Below are positions 51,901 through 61,253 of a stretch of DNA of 64,000 nt, one piece after another. Below the pieces are notes generated by a model. That model saw nothing but the letters and a program-made list of their open reading frames with translations, ran no database searches and was not told where the DNA came from. The translations under genes were made by a program, and so were the position numbers. How positions within the stretch are numbered: the stretch's first letter is position 1; each line of letters starts with the position of its first letter. The stretch is from Diphasiastrum complanatum (taxonomy: Eukaryota > Streptophyta > Lycopodiopsida > Lycopodiales > Lycopodiaceae), in NCBI GenBank assembly GCA_029204225.1, contig CM055096.1, positions 31,379,767 to 31,443,766 of the forward strand, read 5' to 3'.

Positions 51901-52891
51901 GATCTATGTTGATGACATTATCTTAAGTGGTGGTAACAATCTAGATATAGATGAAATCAAGATGGCACTCAAAAGAGAGTTTGAAATTCAAGATCTTGGT
52001 AAACTTCATTATATCTTAGGAATAGAGATTATTAGAACTTCTAAATCTACATTCATATGTCAAGAAAAGTATGTTAACTCTATTCTAAAAAGGTTTCATA
52101 TGGAAGATTGTAAAGTTGTTTCTACTCCTATGGAATCAAATGTAAAGCTAACTACAAGAAGTAATGAAAGATCCTTCAAGGACATTACTCTCTATAGAAA
52201 GCTAATAGGATCTCTTATATGGTTAACCATCACAAGACCTGATCTAAGCTTTGTGGTTGGTAAACTAAGTCAATTTATGCAAGATCCTAGTGAGGCTCAT
52301 TGGAAGCTAGGAAAGAGAGTACTTAGATACATCTCGGGATCTAGAGATTTTGGCATCTTGTATGGAGGTACTACACCTAACCTTTGTGGATTTTCAGATT
52401 CAGATTTTGCAGGTGATCAAATGGATAGGAAGTCAACAAGTGCCTTTGCAATCTATCTTGGAGATGGAGTGGTCTCATGGCTATCAAAGAAGCAACCAAC
52501 TATCTCTCTATCTTCCACCGAAGCCGAGTACAAGGCATTAACAACATGCACCAAGGAGATTCTTTGGATCAAGAGGATGTTATTGGATCTTCACTTGCTG
52601 GAACCAGAGAAGACTCCAATCATACTTTGTGATAACCTTTCAGCCCAAAGCTTGGCAAGCAATCCTGTTTTTCATGCAAGGAACAAGCACATTGAGATTG
52701 CTCACCATTTTGTGAGAGATCAAGTCATTGCCAAAGAGGTGGAGCTTCAACATGTCTCTTCAAAGGAGTGTGTGGCTGATATCTTCACCAAACCATTGGG
52801 AAAGGACCTATATTTAATGCATAGATCTAATCTTGGAATGTGCTCAAAGACTATGTTGAAACTAGCATCCAATGTTGAAGAGGGAGTGTGA
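48938..52891 (+). CDS. Copia gag-pol polyprotein, intact (1317 aa)
   Basis: Single frame encoding all Ty1/copia functions, acting in cytoplasmic particles and then the nucleus. Gag spans about 1-245 (N-terminus MASNGGIMLESSERL) with a basic Lys/Gly run and zinc knuckle CFYCGIKGHFANEC at 250-263. Protease has DSGA at 309-312. The pre-integrase zinc site has H442 and C476/C479. Integrase catalytic residues are D506, D568 and E604, with exactly 35 residues between the last two, followed by GVAERKNRT. RT starts near 812, has QMDVTNAFLNG, LYGLKQAP and YVDD at 990-993. RNase H acidic residues include D1154 (SDSDFAGD), E1195 (STEAEY) and D1232 (DNLSAQ). All catalytic residues are present. The last codons lie over the PPT and the stop is inside the 3' LTR. 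The start is the first ATG matching related gags (YSTWKVRMESLL). Confidence 0.97.
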   Translation: MASNGGIMLESSERLSSSNYSTWKVRMESLLELNELMDIVAEIEERPLTLQEQQRFDKKAKRALHIIKMNVTNELLKEVGKCQSASEAWNALKKLFESKSTSRVLTLRRQIFSSRQREGESAHAFILRVKSLSDDLACIDENIKDGEIVQVMLNGLLNEHANLVQSFAIQRVLPSVVDLQEILLAEEHRLQSKLDGASLQGGGEEAFFTKGKFKGKGKGKGKWSKGGNFDHDDHSSSSSSTKNNKSKFKCFYCGIKGHFANECYKKKREQGERQGNLTIDEEEHNTCESLVMTSSLLANIDDNDPWWIDSGASSHMTRHKEYFTSLLSYEGEGNIIYTANDGQCDIKGIGTIPISLSTNRKANLENVLYIPSITKNLLSVSQMIDKGLDVEFIGDACLISKCGSLIAQGRRHGKLFKLDACVISNHEGCMAREQLTNQEVWHKRLGHPNFKSLEVMAKKELVLGLPKSLVANNSVCEHCALSKSHRLAYSRSTSRSKEAFQLVHSDIHSSSTTSNGGAKMYATFIDDFSRYTWIYLLKSKDEVFAAFVKFKNEMENQFNTKIKCLRSDNGGEYTSNRFKDFCIAHGIKREMSSPRTPQQNGVAERKNRTLCECAKAMRLHANLAKSFWGEALACANYLCNRWTSASLDGKTPHEVLYGRRLSVKHCRIFGCTCFVNITLDDRTKEDPSSKKGVFVGYSEVSKAYKVYIPSTKKVVISRDVIFHEENVSNVVDVDVDVPTNHHDVQDVLDEDGDATPKQTSRKTQRQRAKPSRLTYDEKGKQVVDNSNLAFLTSFDEPTCVGEAIQKKEWIQAMDHEHQALIKSNTWRLVKLPKDKKAIGCNWIFKIKTNQDGSINKYKARLVAKGYAQEYGIDYDETFAPVAKMVTIRILISLATLYDWDMWQMDVTNAFLNGDLEEDIYMEQPEGYVSHDEPNHVCYLQKSLYGLKQAPRSWYAKLNSFLLSQNFVMSEYDHSLYFRLNENDITLLLIYVDDIILSGGNNLDIDEIKMALKREFEIQDLGKLHYILGIEIIRTSKSTFICQEKYVNSILKRFHMEDCKVVSTPMESNVKLTTRSNERSFKDITLYRKLIGSLIWLTITRPDLSFVVGKLSQFMQDPSEAHWKLGKRVLRYISGSRDFGILYGGTTPNLCGFSDSDFAGDQMDRKSTSAFAIYLGDGVVSWLSKKQPTISLSSTEAEYKALTTCTKEILWIKRMLLDLHLLEPEKTPIILCDNLSAQSLASNPVFHARNKHIEIAHHFVRDQVIAKEVELQHVSSKECVADIFTKPLGKDLYLMHRSNLGMCSKTMLKLASNVEEGV
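52877..52886 (+). other. Inner element polypurine tract
   Basis: GAAGAGGGAG directly before the 3' LTR. It also encodes the last polyprotein residues. Confidence 0.92.
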
Positions 52892-53541
52892 AAATTGTCA
52901 ACATTTCCTAGCTAGTTTGAGGCCGAAATTGGCTAAAATTGTAAATAGTTTTGGTTCTGGAGTTTCACACGTGTGAACCAGGCCACAATGTTTTTATTTA
53001 CTGTATTTTTTCAGTATGATGAAGTGTCAAACTTCATACCCTTCAAAATGAGACCATTTTGATGTATTTTGGTCATATAAGCCATTTTTAGCTATTTTTC
53101 CTATATAGGGAATATCTAGGGTCAAGTACCTTCTAGAGAGAGGAGAGAGAGTCATCTTCCTCATCCATAAATAGTAGGGAAGTCGTGGAGAACAGGTTGG
53201 AGAAACCTTTTGTATGCTTCATTGAGATCAATAGATCATTGTCATTGTTTCTTCCTCCATTGAGAGCATTGTTGTGTGTATTGTCTTCAAGCTATTGTGT
53301 ATGATCTTAGGTGCTTTCCAAAAGTGGTAGGCTGATGTATTATGGACTGTATAATGCTATTTTGGGCCGCACTTGATGTTTATGGAAGTTTCCATTTGTG
53401 ATAAATGCTTTTTGATCAAGTTCTTTGCATTCTAGGTAGCATAGAATGTGTTGCCAATTCCTAGCTTATGTAGTTTGGAGTGCAAGCATTCAAGCCAATG
53501 ATCTTGGAGTTTAGATCCACTTAGGATCTGTATTTTTCACA
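52887..53541 (+). repeat. Inner element 3' LTR
   Basis: 655 bp, two substitutions from the 5' copy. Its first bases TGTGA supply the polyprotein stop codon (52889-52891). Confidence 0.97.
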
Positions 53542-53546
53542 GCTTG

Positions 53547-53735
53547 CTGGTTTTGTACGGACAGCAACAGTACATAATCATTTCATTCAAGTTTGATCAA
53601 GTTCTATTAGTGTTTGCATCTCAAATTGTGTGTAGATGCTGATTTTTCTACATTGGTGAAATTGGTAGTGTATTTCTCTTTCTAACCAAAGATCATTAAA
53701 GTAGATTGGATCTTAAGGATCTGAAATCTTTCACA
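53547..53735 (+). repeat. Outer element 5' LTR, right part (189 bp)
   Basis: Continues the outer LTR after the inner element and its target duplicate; ends ATCTTTCACA. It matches 58931-59119 with one difference (ATTAAAG versus ATTCAAG). Confidence 0.96.
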
Positions 53736-53747
53736 TGGTATTAGAGC
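53736..53747 (+). other. Outer element primer-binding site
   Basis: TGGTATTAGAGC, the tRNA-Met PBS with one C-to-T change from the inner element's site. Confidence 0.9.
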
Positions 53748-54335
53748 TTGTGTTTCAGGTTATGAAGGAGGAAATCAGATCTATCAATGATTTGGTGAAG
53801 ATATCAAGTCTAGAGCATGCTAGAGAGGATTCTACAACAAAATCGGATTTTTTGCTTTTGAAGATTGGATCTTTTGTAGATCAAAACACTAAATAGGTCA
53901 ATATACTTGTTCAATTCCATTTTTTGAATTCACATGCTGGATTTTGCCGATTTTTGGATCATTGGTTCAGCCTAAGTGGTGGCTTATAGATTGCATATCA
54001 AATTTTCAGCATTTGCATGTAGATTTGGAATAGTCAATTTTTTGTGATTTTGTCAAAACCCTAATTTTGATTGGATCTCTAGATAGTGAGGTTGCTGGAC
54101 TTCATTTGAGTGTGTTTCAATCTTAGGAAGTGGCAAAAGTCATTAGATTGAGGATAGATCATAGGTTGATCAAGATTCCATGATTCTATGTGTTGATTTG
54201 CTTGGATAAGTGCTAGAAGAGAATTTGTGAGATAGTTTCAAATCTTGGTGATTTCTTTTGAAAGCATTTGTTGTTGTTCAAAGGAGTGCTTTGTTCATTG
54301 AAACGGGTTGAAAGAGAAGATCAGGTCATTGCTAC
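53748..54335 (+). other. Outer element leader
   Basis: About 0.59 kb from PBS to gag ATG, shorter than the inner element's leader and without its triplicated segment. No open frame of note. Confidence 0.6.
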
Positions 54336-56817
54336 ATGACAACCTCAATTGGAGTCATGTTGGAAGCCAATGATAGGCTTACCTCAAGTAACTATTCATT
54401 ATGGAAAGTGAGGATGAAGTCACTTCTTGAGATGAATGATGTTTTGAATATTGTTGTAGGTTTGGAGGAGAGACCAGCAACACAACAAGATCAATTGAGG
54501 TATGACAAGAGGGCCAAGAAGGCTCTACACATGATAAAGATGAATGTTACCAATGAACTTCTCAAGGAAGTTGGTAAGTGCACATCATCTTTGGAAGCTT
54601 GGAATTCATTGAAGAGGCTTTATGATTCCAAGTCTACTTCTAGAGTGTTGACTCTAAGAAGGCAAATCTTTTCTTGTTTGCAAAAGAATGAAGAAAGTCT
54701 GAGTACTTTTGTTTTGAGAATGAGAGCATTGAATGATGAGTTAGCTTGCATAGATGAAAGCATTAAGGAAGGAGAGCTTATTTAAGTGATTCTTAATGGC
54801 TTGTTGGATGCTCATGCTAACATTGTTCAAAGTATTGCTATTCAAAAGACTTTGCCAAGTTTGATGGATCTTCAAGAGATCTTGATCAATGAGGAATATA
54901 GGCTTCAAGCAAGAGGTGGATCTACATCGACACTTCAAGAGGATGCTATGTTCACAAAGGGCAAATTCAAGGGCAAAACCAAAAGCAAGTGGTCTAAAGG
55001 GCAAGATCAAGTGGATGCTTCTTCAAGTGGCAAAAACAAGGATAGATCAAAGCTCAAGTGCTTCTATTGTGGCATCAAAGGACACTTTGCAAGTGAGTGC
55101 TACAAGAAGAAGAGAGATCAAGCAGACAAGCAAGGTAATGTTACTCTTGATGAGGATGGTTTGAATGTGCAAGATGTAAATGATGATGCTTTTGTGATGT
55201 CTTCATGTATGCTTGCTAATGATGGAGATCTAGATCCTTGGTGGATTGATAATGGAGCAAGTTCACACATGACCTTTCACAAAGAGTATTTCACTTCTTT
55301 GTTGGCATATGGAGATGACAAGAGGGTGATCTACATGGCCAATGATGGTGAGTGTGCAATCAAAGGGATTGGCACAATTCCTATTTCTCTCTCTACAAAT
55401 AGGAATGTTCATTTGGAGGATGTCTTGTTTATTCCATCTATTACCAAGAATTTGCTTAGTGTGAGTCAAATGCTAAGTAAGGGCCTCAAGGTGGAGTTTG
55501 ATGGAGATGCTTGTTTGATCAAAAGGAAGGATGTCTTGATTGGAAAAGGTAAAAGGCAAGGGAAGTTGTTCAAACTTGATGCTTGTGTTATTGCTAACCA
55601 AGTTGGATGTGTTGCAAGGGAGCAAATTTCTATTCAAGAGGTTTGGCACAAAAGGATGGGATACCTCAACTTCAAGTCATTGGAGGTAAAGGCAAGGAAG
55701 AAGGTTGTGATTGGTCTTCCAAGTTCCTTAAGTAATGACAAGCATGTTTGTGAGTCTTGTGCTTTGTCTAAGTCACATAGACTACCTTATACTAGATCTA
55801 TTTATAGATCTACAAAGCCTTTTCAACTTGTACATTCGGATATTCATGGATTTACTACAATTAGCAATAGTGGAGCTAAGATGTATGTAACATTCATTGA
55901 TGATTTTAGTATATTTTGTTGGATCTATCTACTAAAGAGCAAGGATGAAGTGTATGATGTCTTTGTCAAGTTCAAGAATGCAAGGGAGAACCAATTCTCC
56001 ACAGAGATCAAGTGCCTGAGAGGTGACAATGGTGGTGAGTACATATCTAACAAGTTCAAGGCCTTTTGTGATGAGCATGGGATCAAGAGGGAGTATACAA
56101 CATCAAGGACCCCACAACAAAATGGAGTGGCAGAAAGGAAGAATAGAACTTTATGTGAAAGTGCTAAAGCTATGAGGTTAAGTTATAATCTTGACAAACC
56201 ATTTTGGGATCAAGCTTTGTTGTGTGCCAATTTCTTGTGCAATAGGTGGCCGAGTGCTATTTTGGATGGAAGGACACCTTTTGAGATGCTATTCAAGAGG
56301 AGGCCGAGTGTCAACTTTCTAAGAACCTTTGGATGCACATGCTATGTCAACATTACTCTTGATGATAGGACCAAGGAGGATCCATCTTCAGGAAGAGGTA
56401 TTTTTGTTGGATATAGTGAGGTGAGTAAAGCCTACAAGGTTTACATTCCTTCTACTAACAAAGTGATTGTTGGTAGAGATGTCATTTTTTATGAGGGAAA
56501 CATTCCAAAGGTGTCTTCAAGCATGATTGATGGTAGAGTAGATGGATCTAACATTCTTGATGTTGATGAGAAGGATCCTACTTTGGATGGTGGTGATGAT
56601 GGACCTTCATCAAGTCAAAAGCCAAGGAGAACATCAAGAGAAAGACAAGTACCTTCAAGGCTCACATATGATCAAAAGGGTTAGCAAATAGTTTTTGGAA
56701 ATTATGTTGCTTTCCTAACCTCTTTGGATGAGCCTACAAGTGTAGATCAAGCAAGGAAAGAAGAGGACTGGATCCAAGCAATGGATCTTGAGTATTAAGC
56801 TCTTATGAAGAGTGAAA
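54336..56817 (+). pseudogene. Outer element gag-protease-integrase, three stops
   Basis: In frame with the inner polyprotein's homologue: gag SNYSLWKVRMKSLLEMND, a stop at 54783-54785 where the inner element has glutamine, knuckle CFYCGIKGHFASEC, and protease WWIDNGASSHM (DSGA changed to DNGA). Pre-integrase motif VWHKRMGYLNFKSLEV has lost the usual G-H-x-N order. Integrase keeps HSDIHG, RGDNGGEY and GVAERKNRT, so all three DDE residues stand. Stops follow at 56682-56684 and at about 56797, the latter just before homology to the inner element ends near 56818. Confidence 0.93.
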
Positions 56818-57902
56818 CATCTTTTGGAGGATCTTCTTGTGTACATGGAGCTATGCAAGTGGATGGATGTTATCTTTCTGTAAAATCAAGTATTGGATCT
56901 GGAAAAAAAATTTTGATCAATGATTTTGATGATCAAGTTGAAGATCAAGAAATTGATCTCAAAGCGCTTCAACTAGTCAATAGGGAAGTTGGCAATTTGG
57001 AGCTAGTCAAGAGCATCAAAGGAGAGGTAATTGGCAAAGGTGTTATGGATCTATTTTTGCAGCATATTGAAGACTCAATTAAGGTCAAAGGAACAGCAAG
57101 GAAGTGTTGTTCAAGTTTACTTTACTTGTTCTATCTCATGTTTGAGCAATTTCATGTGGATGTGTGCAAATTGTCAAGATATGGTAAAACTAGCTACATT
57201 GGTGAGCATTGTTTTGATGTTGGATTTGTACTAGCATTCTTGGCTGATTTTGCTGATGGAAATGAAGCTATTGGAGGCTCATTATGTCACTCATCCATGG
57301 CTAAGTTCTCAAGTGTTGAGCTACTTGGTGCCAATACTTGGAGATTGTCAATTTTTGGTGAATTCATGGTCATTTTCTTGTGTCAAGTAGATCTTGAAGA
57401 TGGACTAGTGCAAACTACTTGGTTTATGGAGTCATGTGGTGCTGGATTTGCATCATTAATGTACTCACCTACTCATGGATTTCCAAGGTTTGATGGTTTC
57501 TTGTGGCAAGATGAAGATGGAGGCTCATTCATGGAGTATCATGGTGGATACAAGGCAACAAAGGACAAAGGAGGAGGAGACATGCAAGCAAAAGTTGATC
57601 ACTCACATTTATTGTTTATTTGCTGTATTTTTCCAGAGAGTTCAGAGTTGGAAGCATGGTGGAATCATTTCATTTACATTCTATTTGATTCTTCATGTTC
57701 TAGTCACATTTTTACATGTAAAATTGATGTAAGAAATAGTGAAGCATCCCATGTGGACACTATTCTCTATATCAATTATGGTTGTTTTTATTTTAAGCAT
57801 TACATGATCATTGAAAGAAGATCTATTCTTAGAAAGAAGATCATTCTTATGATGGATCAAAGTTCTATTGGCAAAAACTATGCTAGGAGCAAGGGAAGCT
57901 AG
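56805..57902 (+). CDS. 365-codon open frame in sequence replacing the RT domain
   Basis: Not recognised. Homology to Copia pol ends at about 56818 (KSETSF) and resumes at about 57894 (KLGKRV). The roughly 1.08 kb between replaces about 0.9 kb of RT, equivalent to inner residues 825-1122. One frame is open throughout and continues the upstream gag-integrase register; RNase H afterwards is in another frame. Visible pieces: an acidic early part (INDFDDQVEDQEIDLKAL), an ELVKSIKGEVIGKG piece, then Cys/Phe-rich stretches (SSLLYLFYLMFEQFHVDVC; FMVIFLCQVDLEDG), a Gly/Lys stretch (GGYKATKDKGGGDMQ) and a basic end (IIERRSILRKKI). No RT motif such as YVDD. The odd composition leaves open that this is captured non-coding or other transposon DNA. 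Confidence 0.4.
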   Translation: MKSETSFGGSSCVHGAMQVDGCYLSVKSSIGSGKKILINDFDDQVEDQEIDLKALQLVNREVGNLELVKSIKGEVIGKGVMDLFLQHIEDSIKVKGTARKCCSSLLYLFYLMFEQFHVDVCKLSRYGKTSYIGEHCFDVGFVLAFLADFADGNEAIGGSLCHSSMAKFSSVELLGANTWRLSIFGEFMVIFLCQVDLEDGLVQTTWFMESCGAGFASLMYSPTHGFPRFDGFLWQDEDGGSFMEYHGGYKATKDKGGGDMQAKVDHSHLLFICCIFPESSELEAWWNHFIYILFDSSCSSHIFTCKIDVRNSEASHVDTILYINYGCFYFKHYMIIERRSILRKKIILMMDQSSIGKNYARSKGS

Positions 57903-58474
57903 GAAAGCGAGTTTCGAGGTACATCATTGGAACTCGAGATTTTGGCATATTGTATGAGGGATCATCACCTAATCTTTTTCGATTTTCAGATTCAGACTAT
58001 GCTGGAGATGTAATGGATAGGAAATCCATTAGTTCTTATTGTATTTTCATAGCTGATGGAGCTATATCATGGATGTCAAAGAAACAAGCCACTATCTCAT
58101 TGTCATCTAGTGAGGCCGAGTACAAAGCTCTTACACATTGCACAAAGGAGATGGTATGGATCAAGAGGATGATAAAGGATCTTCACTTGCTGGATTTTTC
58201 AGAGAGCCCAATCATCTTTTGTGACAATCAATCAGCCCAAAGAATGGCATCCAATCCTATCTTTCATGCTAGGAGCAAGCATATTGAGATACAATATCAT
58301 TTTGTGAGGGAGCGAGTCATTGCAAAGGAGGTGGAGCTTCAACATGTGTCTTCAAGGGAATGTGTAGCTGATATCTTCACCAAAGCATTGGGAAAAGACT
58401 TGTTCATGAAGAATAGGACTTCACTTGGAGTATTATCAAAGTCTATGCTAAAACTAGTTGAAGAGGGAGTGTGA
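57894..58474 (+). pseudogene. Outer element RNase H domain
   Basis: Open from the junction: KLGKRVSRYIIGTRDFGILY, FSDSDYAGDVMDRKSISSY, SKKQATISLSSSEAEYKAL, FCDNQSAQRMASNPIFHARS, ADIFTKALGKDLF, ending KLVEEGV. All RNase H acidic residues appear present. It is in a different frame from the preceding 365-codon frame and has no start or RT partner, so it would not be expressed as in an intact element. The stop overlaps the 3' LTR. Confidence 0.93.
58460..58469 (+). other. Outer element polypurine tract
   Basis: GAAGAGGGAG immediately before the 3' LTR, identical to the inner element's tract. Confidence 0.92.
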
Positions 58475-59119
58475 AAGATTCAACTAGTTTCATCACATTT
58501 TGCAATATTTTCATATTTGGCATATTGAGGCCAAAACTTGTTTTAGACTTAAAGGTTGACTTTTCAAAGTTCATTAGTCTGAATTTCATTTGAATAAACA
58601 CTTTTTGAAAGTGTGGGAAAGATAGAATGCGAGTTTGAGTAGATTCAATTTGAATAAGTTGGGTACATTGAATCTAGACCCAAAATTGGTAGGATTAGCA
58701 TTTTGGTGGGAAAGCCAAGTGGCCAAATAGGGTTTGGACCTGCTATAAAAGGATGTAACTCGTGGAGAGAGTCATCTTCTCTCTTATCTATCTCATTTCA
58801 TGCTTATACATGGTTCTCTTGGGTTCTACTATCCATTGGTGCACTATCTTGGTGATTGCTTGCAATTCTATGTGTAGAATGATCTATATTTGCTATTTTT
58901 GGATCCACACGTGTGAAATACAGTAGCTTGCTGGTTTTGTACGGACAGCAACAGTACATAATCATTTCATTCAAGTTTGATCAAGTTCTATTAGTGTTTG
59001 CATCTCAAATTGTGTGTAGATGCTGATTTTTCTACATTGGTGAAATTGGTAGTGTATTTCTCTTTCTAACCAAAGATCATTCAAGTAGATTGGATCTTAA
59101 GGATCTGAAATCTTTCACA
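58470..59119 (+). repeat. Outer element 3' LTR
   Basis: 650 bp, uninterrupted, showing the pre-insertion site of the inner element (CAGTAGCTTGCTGG at 58921). TATAAAA at 58744-58750. Confidence 0.97.
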
Positions 59120-59721
59120 GTTAATAGATTAATACTTTTGTTGTTGTAATTTTGTATTTGTGTCAAAAGTTTTGCATCGTCTTATTCCTGTTTTTTGTGT
59201 ATTTAAGCAGATGTACCTACCGCAACTAGAATGGCTATTACAGATCATCGTAATGAGAATTCTTATCGAAGATATGATTAATCCATGGAGATTTAAAAAT
59301 TGTCTGTAATGAACATTATTGCTGAACCTTTTAAAGATGGAAAAAGACACAAATATGAAAATATGCTTAATGAGCTTGAAGTTGTTGATGTTCAGTGCAA
59401 GCTTGTTGGAAGTGTTCCTAGAATTTGTATGTAGGAAATTTTGCTTCTTTTGAGGTTCCATTAGATGTCATTATGAGTAACTTGAAAGTTACTAAAGTTG
59501 TTGACGTAGGAGTTAAACCGAATGATAATATTTCGAAGTTGCAGGTGGATAGTACTACAAATCAGAAACGACATTGCTGTTCTGGAAGACAAATTGTTGA
59601 TTGTAATCAGGCAGTTCGTGTGCAACAAATTGGTTCAGCTAAAAAGGTGGATGTGGATTCTTCCATAAATAATAATGTTGCACAACAATTTGATACTTTG
59701 ATAATTGAACTGTCAATTTAA
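59120..59721 (+). other. Unassigned sequence with a 98-codon frame, flanking the outer element
   Basis: After the target duplicate GTTAA, plus-strand frames read MLNELEVVDVQCKLVGSVP and then (59425-59721) ASFEVPLDVIMSNLKVTKVV, DVGVKPNDNISKLQVDSTT, with a Gln/Asn-rich end. In between there is a frame change. No family recognised. It may be the tail of a host gene or retrocopy. Confidence 0.3.
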
Positions 59722-59860
59722 GTGTTGGTCCATAATTTTTAAAGATTTATTAGAACAATACTGAAAACTTGTATGTGGGACTTTTTTTGTAGTTCCAACG
59801 ACTACTTTTGATCAGTCTTTTAGCTATTCAAACTTTTATGAAGTTGTAATGTTGTTATCA

Positions 59861-59862
<2 letters not shown>

Positions 59863-59921
<59 letters not shown>
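59863..59921. repeat. (TC)n microsatellite
   Basis: Pure TC tract of about 59 bp. Confidence 0.98.
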
Positions 59922-59924
<3 letters not shown>

Positions 59925-60077
59925 TCACAATATTGCTATTTTTCGTTCTCAAAACTCTAAGAAACCCTAACCCTAAATAATGCTCTGTCTCCTTCCACCC
60001 ATCTCTCTCCTCTCTCTCGCGCCTCCTTTCATGTCTCTCGTGCTTCCTTTCCTCTCTCTGTCTCTCTCTTCTCTCTC

Positions 60078-60308
60078 GCGCCTCCTTTCCTGGGCATCTC
60101 TCTCTATCCCGCCATCTCTCCCTCTCAACTGCTTCTCCCTCTCCTTCACCCGCCATTCCAGATCTGGTCGCACTCATGTTGCTACCTACCCGCTCGCGCC
60201 TCCTTTCCTGGGCATCTCTCTCTATCCCACCATCTCTCCCTCTCAACTGCTTCTCCCTCTCCTTCACCCACCATTCCAGATCTGGTCGCACTCATGTTGC
60301 TACCTACC

Positions 60309-60313
<5 letters not shown>
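60078..60313. repeat. 118-bp tandem duplication
   Basis: Units 60078-60195 and 60196-60313, each starting GCGCCTCCTTTCCTGGGCAT and containing CATTCCAGATCTGGTCGC. A few substitutions separate them (CCCGCCATC versus CCCACCATC). Confidence 0.93.

Positions 60314-60404
<91 letters not shown>
60311..60404. repeat. (CT)n(CA)n compound microsatellite
   Basis: CT tract passing directly into a CA tract. Confidence 0.98.
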
Positions 60405-60407
<3 letters not shown>

Positions 60408-60491
60408 CAGAACTGCATCAATTGAACACCTTGAAACTACCATAGCTAAGGATTTTGCCTTTATTTTGTTGTTTTCCTTTCTCAGAATGCA

Positions 60492-60601
<110 letters not shown>

Positions 60602-60735
60602 CTTGCTACACGAGATTCAACTTCATTGCGATGATCAACCTGAAATGCAACAAATCAAAACAACAGATTGAAACAAAAATTACTAGAATCACACTCCAAT
60701 TTCGTAATGTTGTTCATACTTAAAAACGTAATACG

Positions 60736-60736
<1 letters not shown>

Positions 60737-60795
<59 letters not shown>

Positions 60796-60797
60796 TC
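60737..60797. repeat. (CT)n microsatellite
   Basis: CT tract with one interruption at 60781. Confidence 0.97.
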
Positions 60798-61253
60798 GTG
60801 CGTGTGCCCTTCCCTTGCTCAATCGCATCGATATGTCCTCTCTCGATCCATCGCTCGTTATCTATGTTTCTCTAGAAAGTTCTATTTCCAGAAGTTTTTA
60901 ATATCACGCGATCTCTCTCTAAAATCAACATGATTGCATGTCAACGACATTTCACTACCTTTCAATTGCCCATCAAATACAATTTAGGGCAAACGTGGAC
61001 CAATGACAATTTACGGAACCCGTTTTGTCTAACACTGCTCACATTCTCTTTGCATTAAAAGCATATGCCCATTCTAGTGAATGTCAAATAAGTCCATGAC
61101 AAGAGAAAGTAACAAGTGGAGGCAAGGAGGTTTTTTAGAGGTGAGCCTTCCAACGAGGCCAGATTTGGGAGGCTGGACAAAAAGTTATATAATAATATAT
61201 GTTTTTTGATCCTCGGGTTTGCGATTGTTATTATTTTGCTGGGCGATACGGCT

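Larger units (their letters stand above)
47111..53541 (+). mobile_element. Inner Copia element, structurally complete and young
   Basis: 6431 bp with LTRs of 655 bp at each end (47111-47765, 52887-53541) differing at 2 positions by eye (GGCCT/GGCCG; GGAAA/GGAAG). Target duplication GCTTG lies at 47106-47110 and 53542-53546. PBS at 47766, PPT at 52877-52886, and one uninterrupted polyprotein frame. It inserted into the 5' LTR of the related outer element, so it is younger, in agreement with its lower LTR divergence. It has everything visible that an autonomous Copia element needs. Confidence 0.97.
46650..59119 (+). mobile_element. Outer Copia element (RT lost), containing the inner element
   Basis: About 6.03 kb of its own sequence once the inner element is removed. 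It is bounded by 650-bp LTRs beginning TGTGAAAGATT and ending ATCTTTCACA (10-11 bp terminal inverted repeat) and by a target duplication GTTAA at 46645-46649 and 59120-59124. The LTRs differ at 12 positions by eye (1.8 percent), mostly A in the 5' copy versus G in the 3' copy. Gag, protease, integrase and RNase H remain; RT is replaced by foreign sequence. It cannot transpose without help. Confidence 0.95.
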
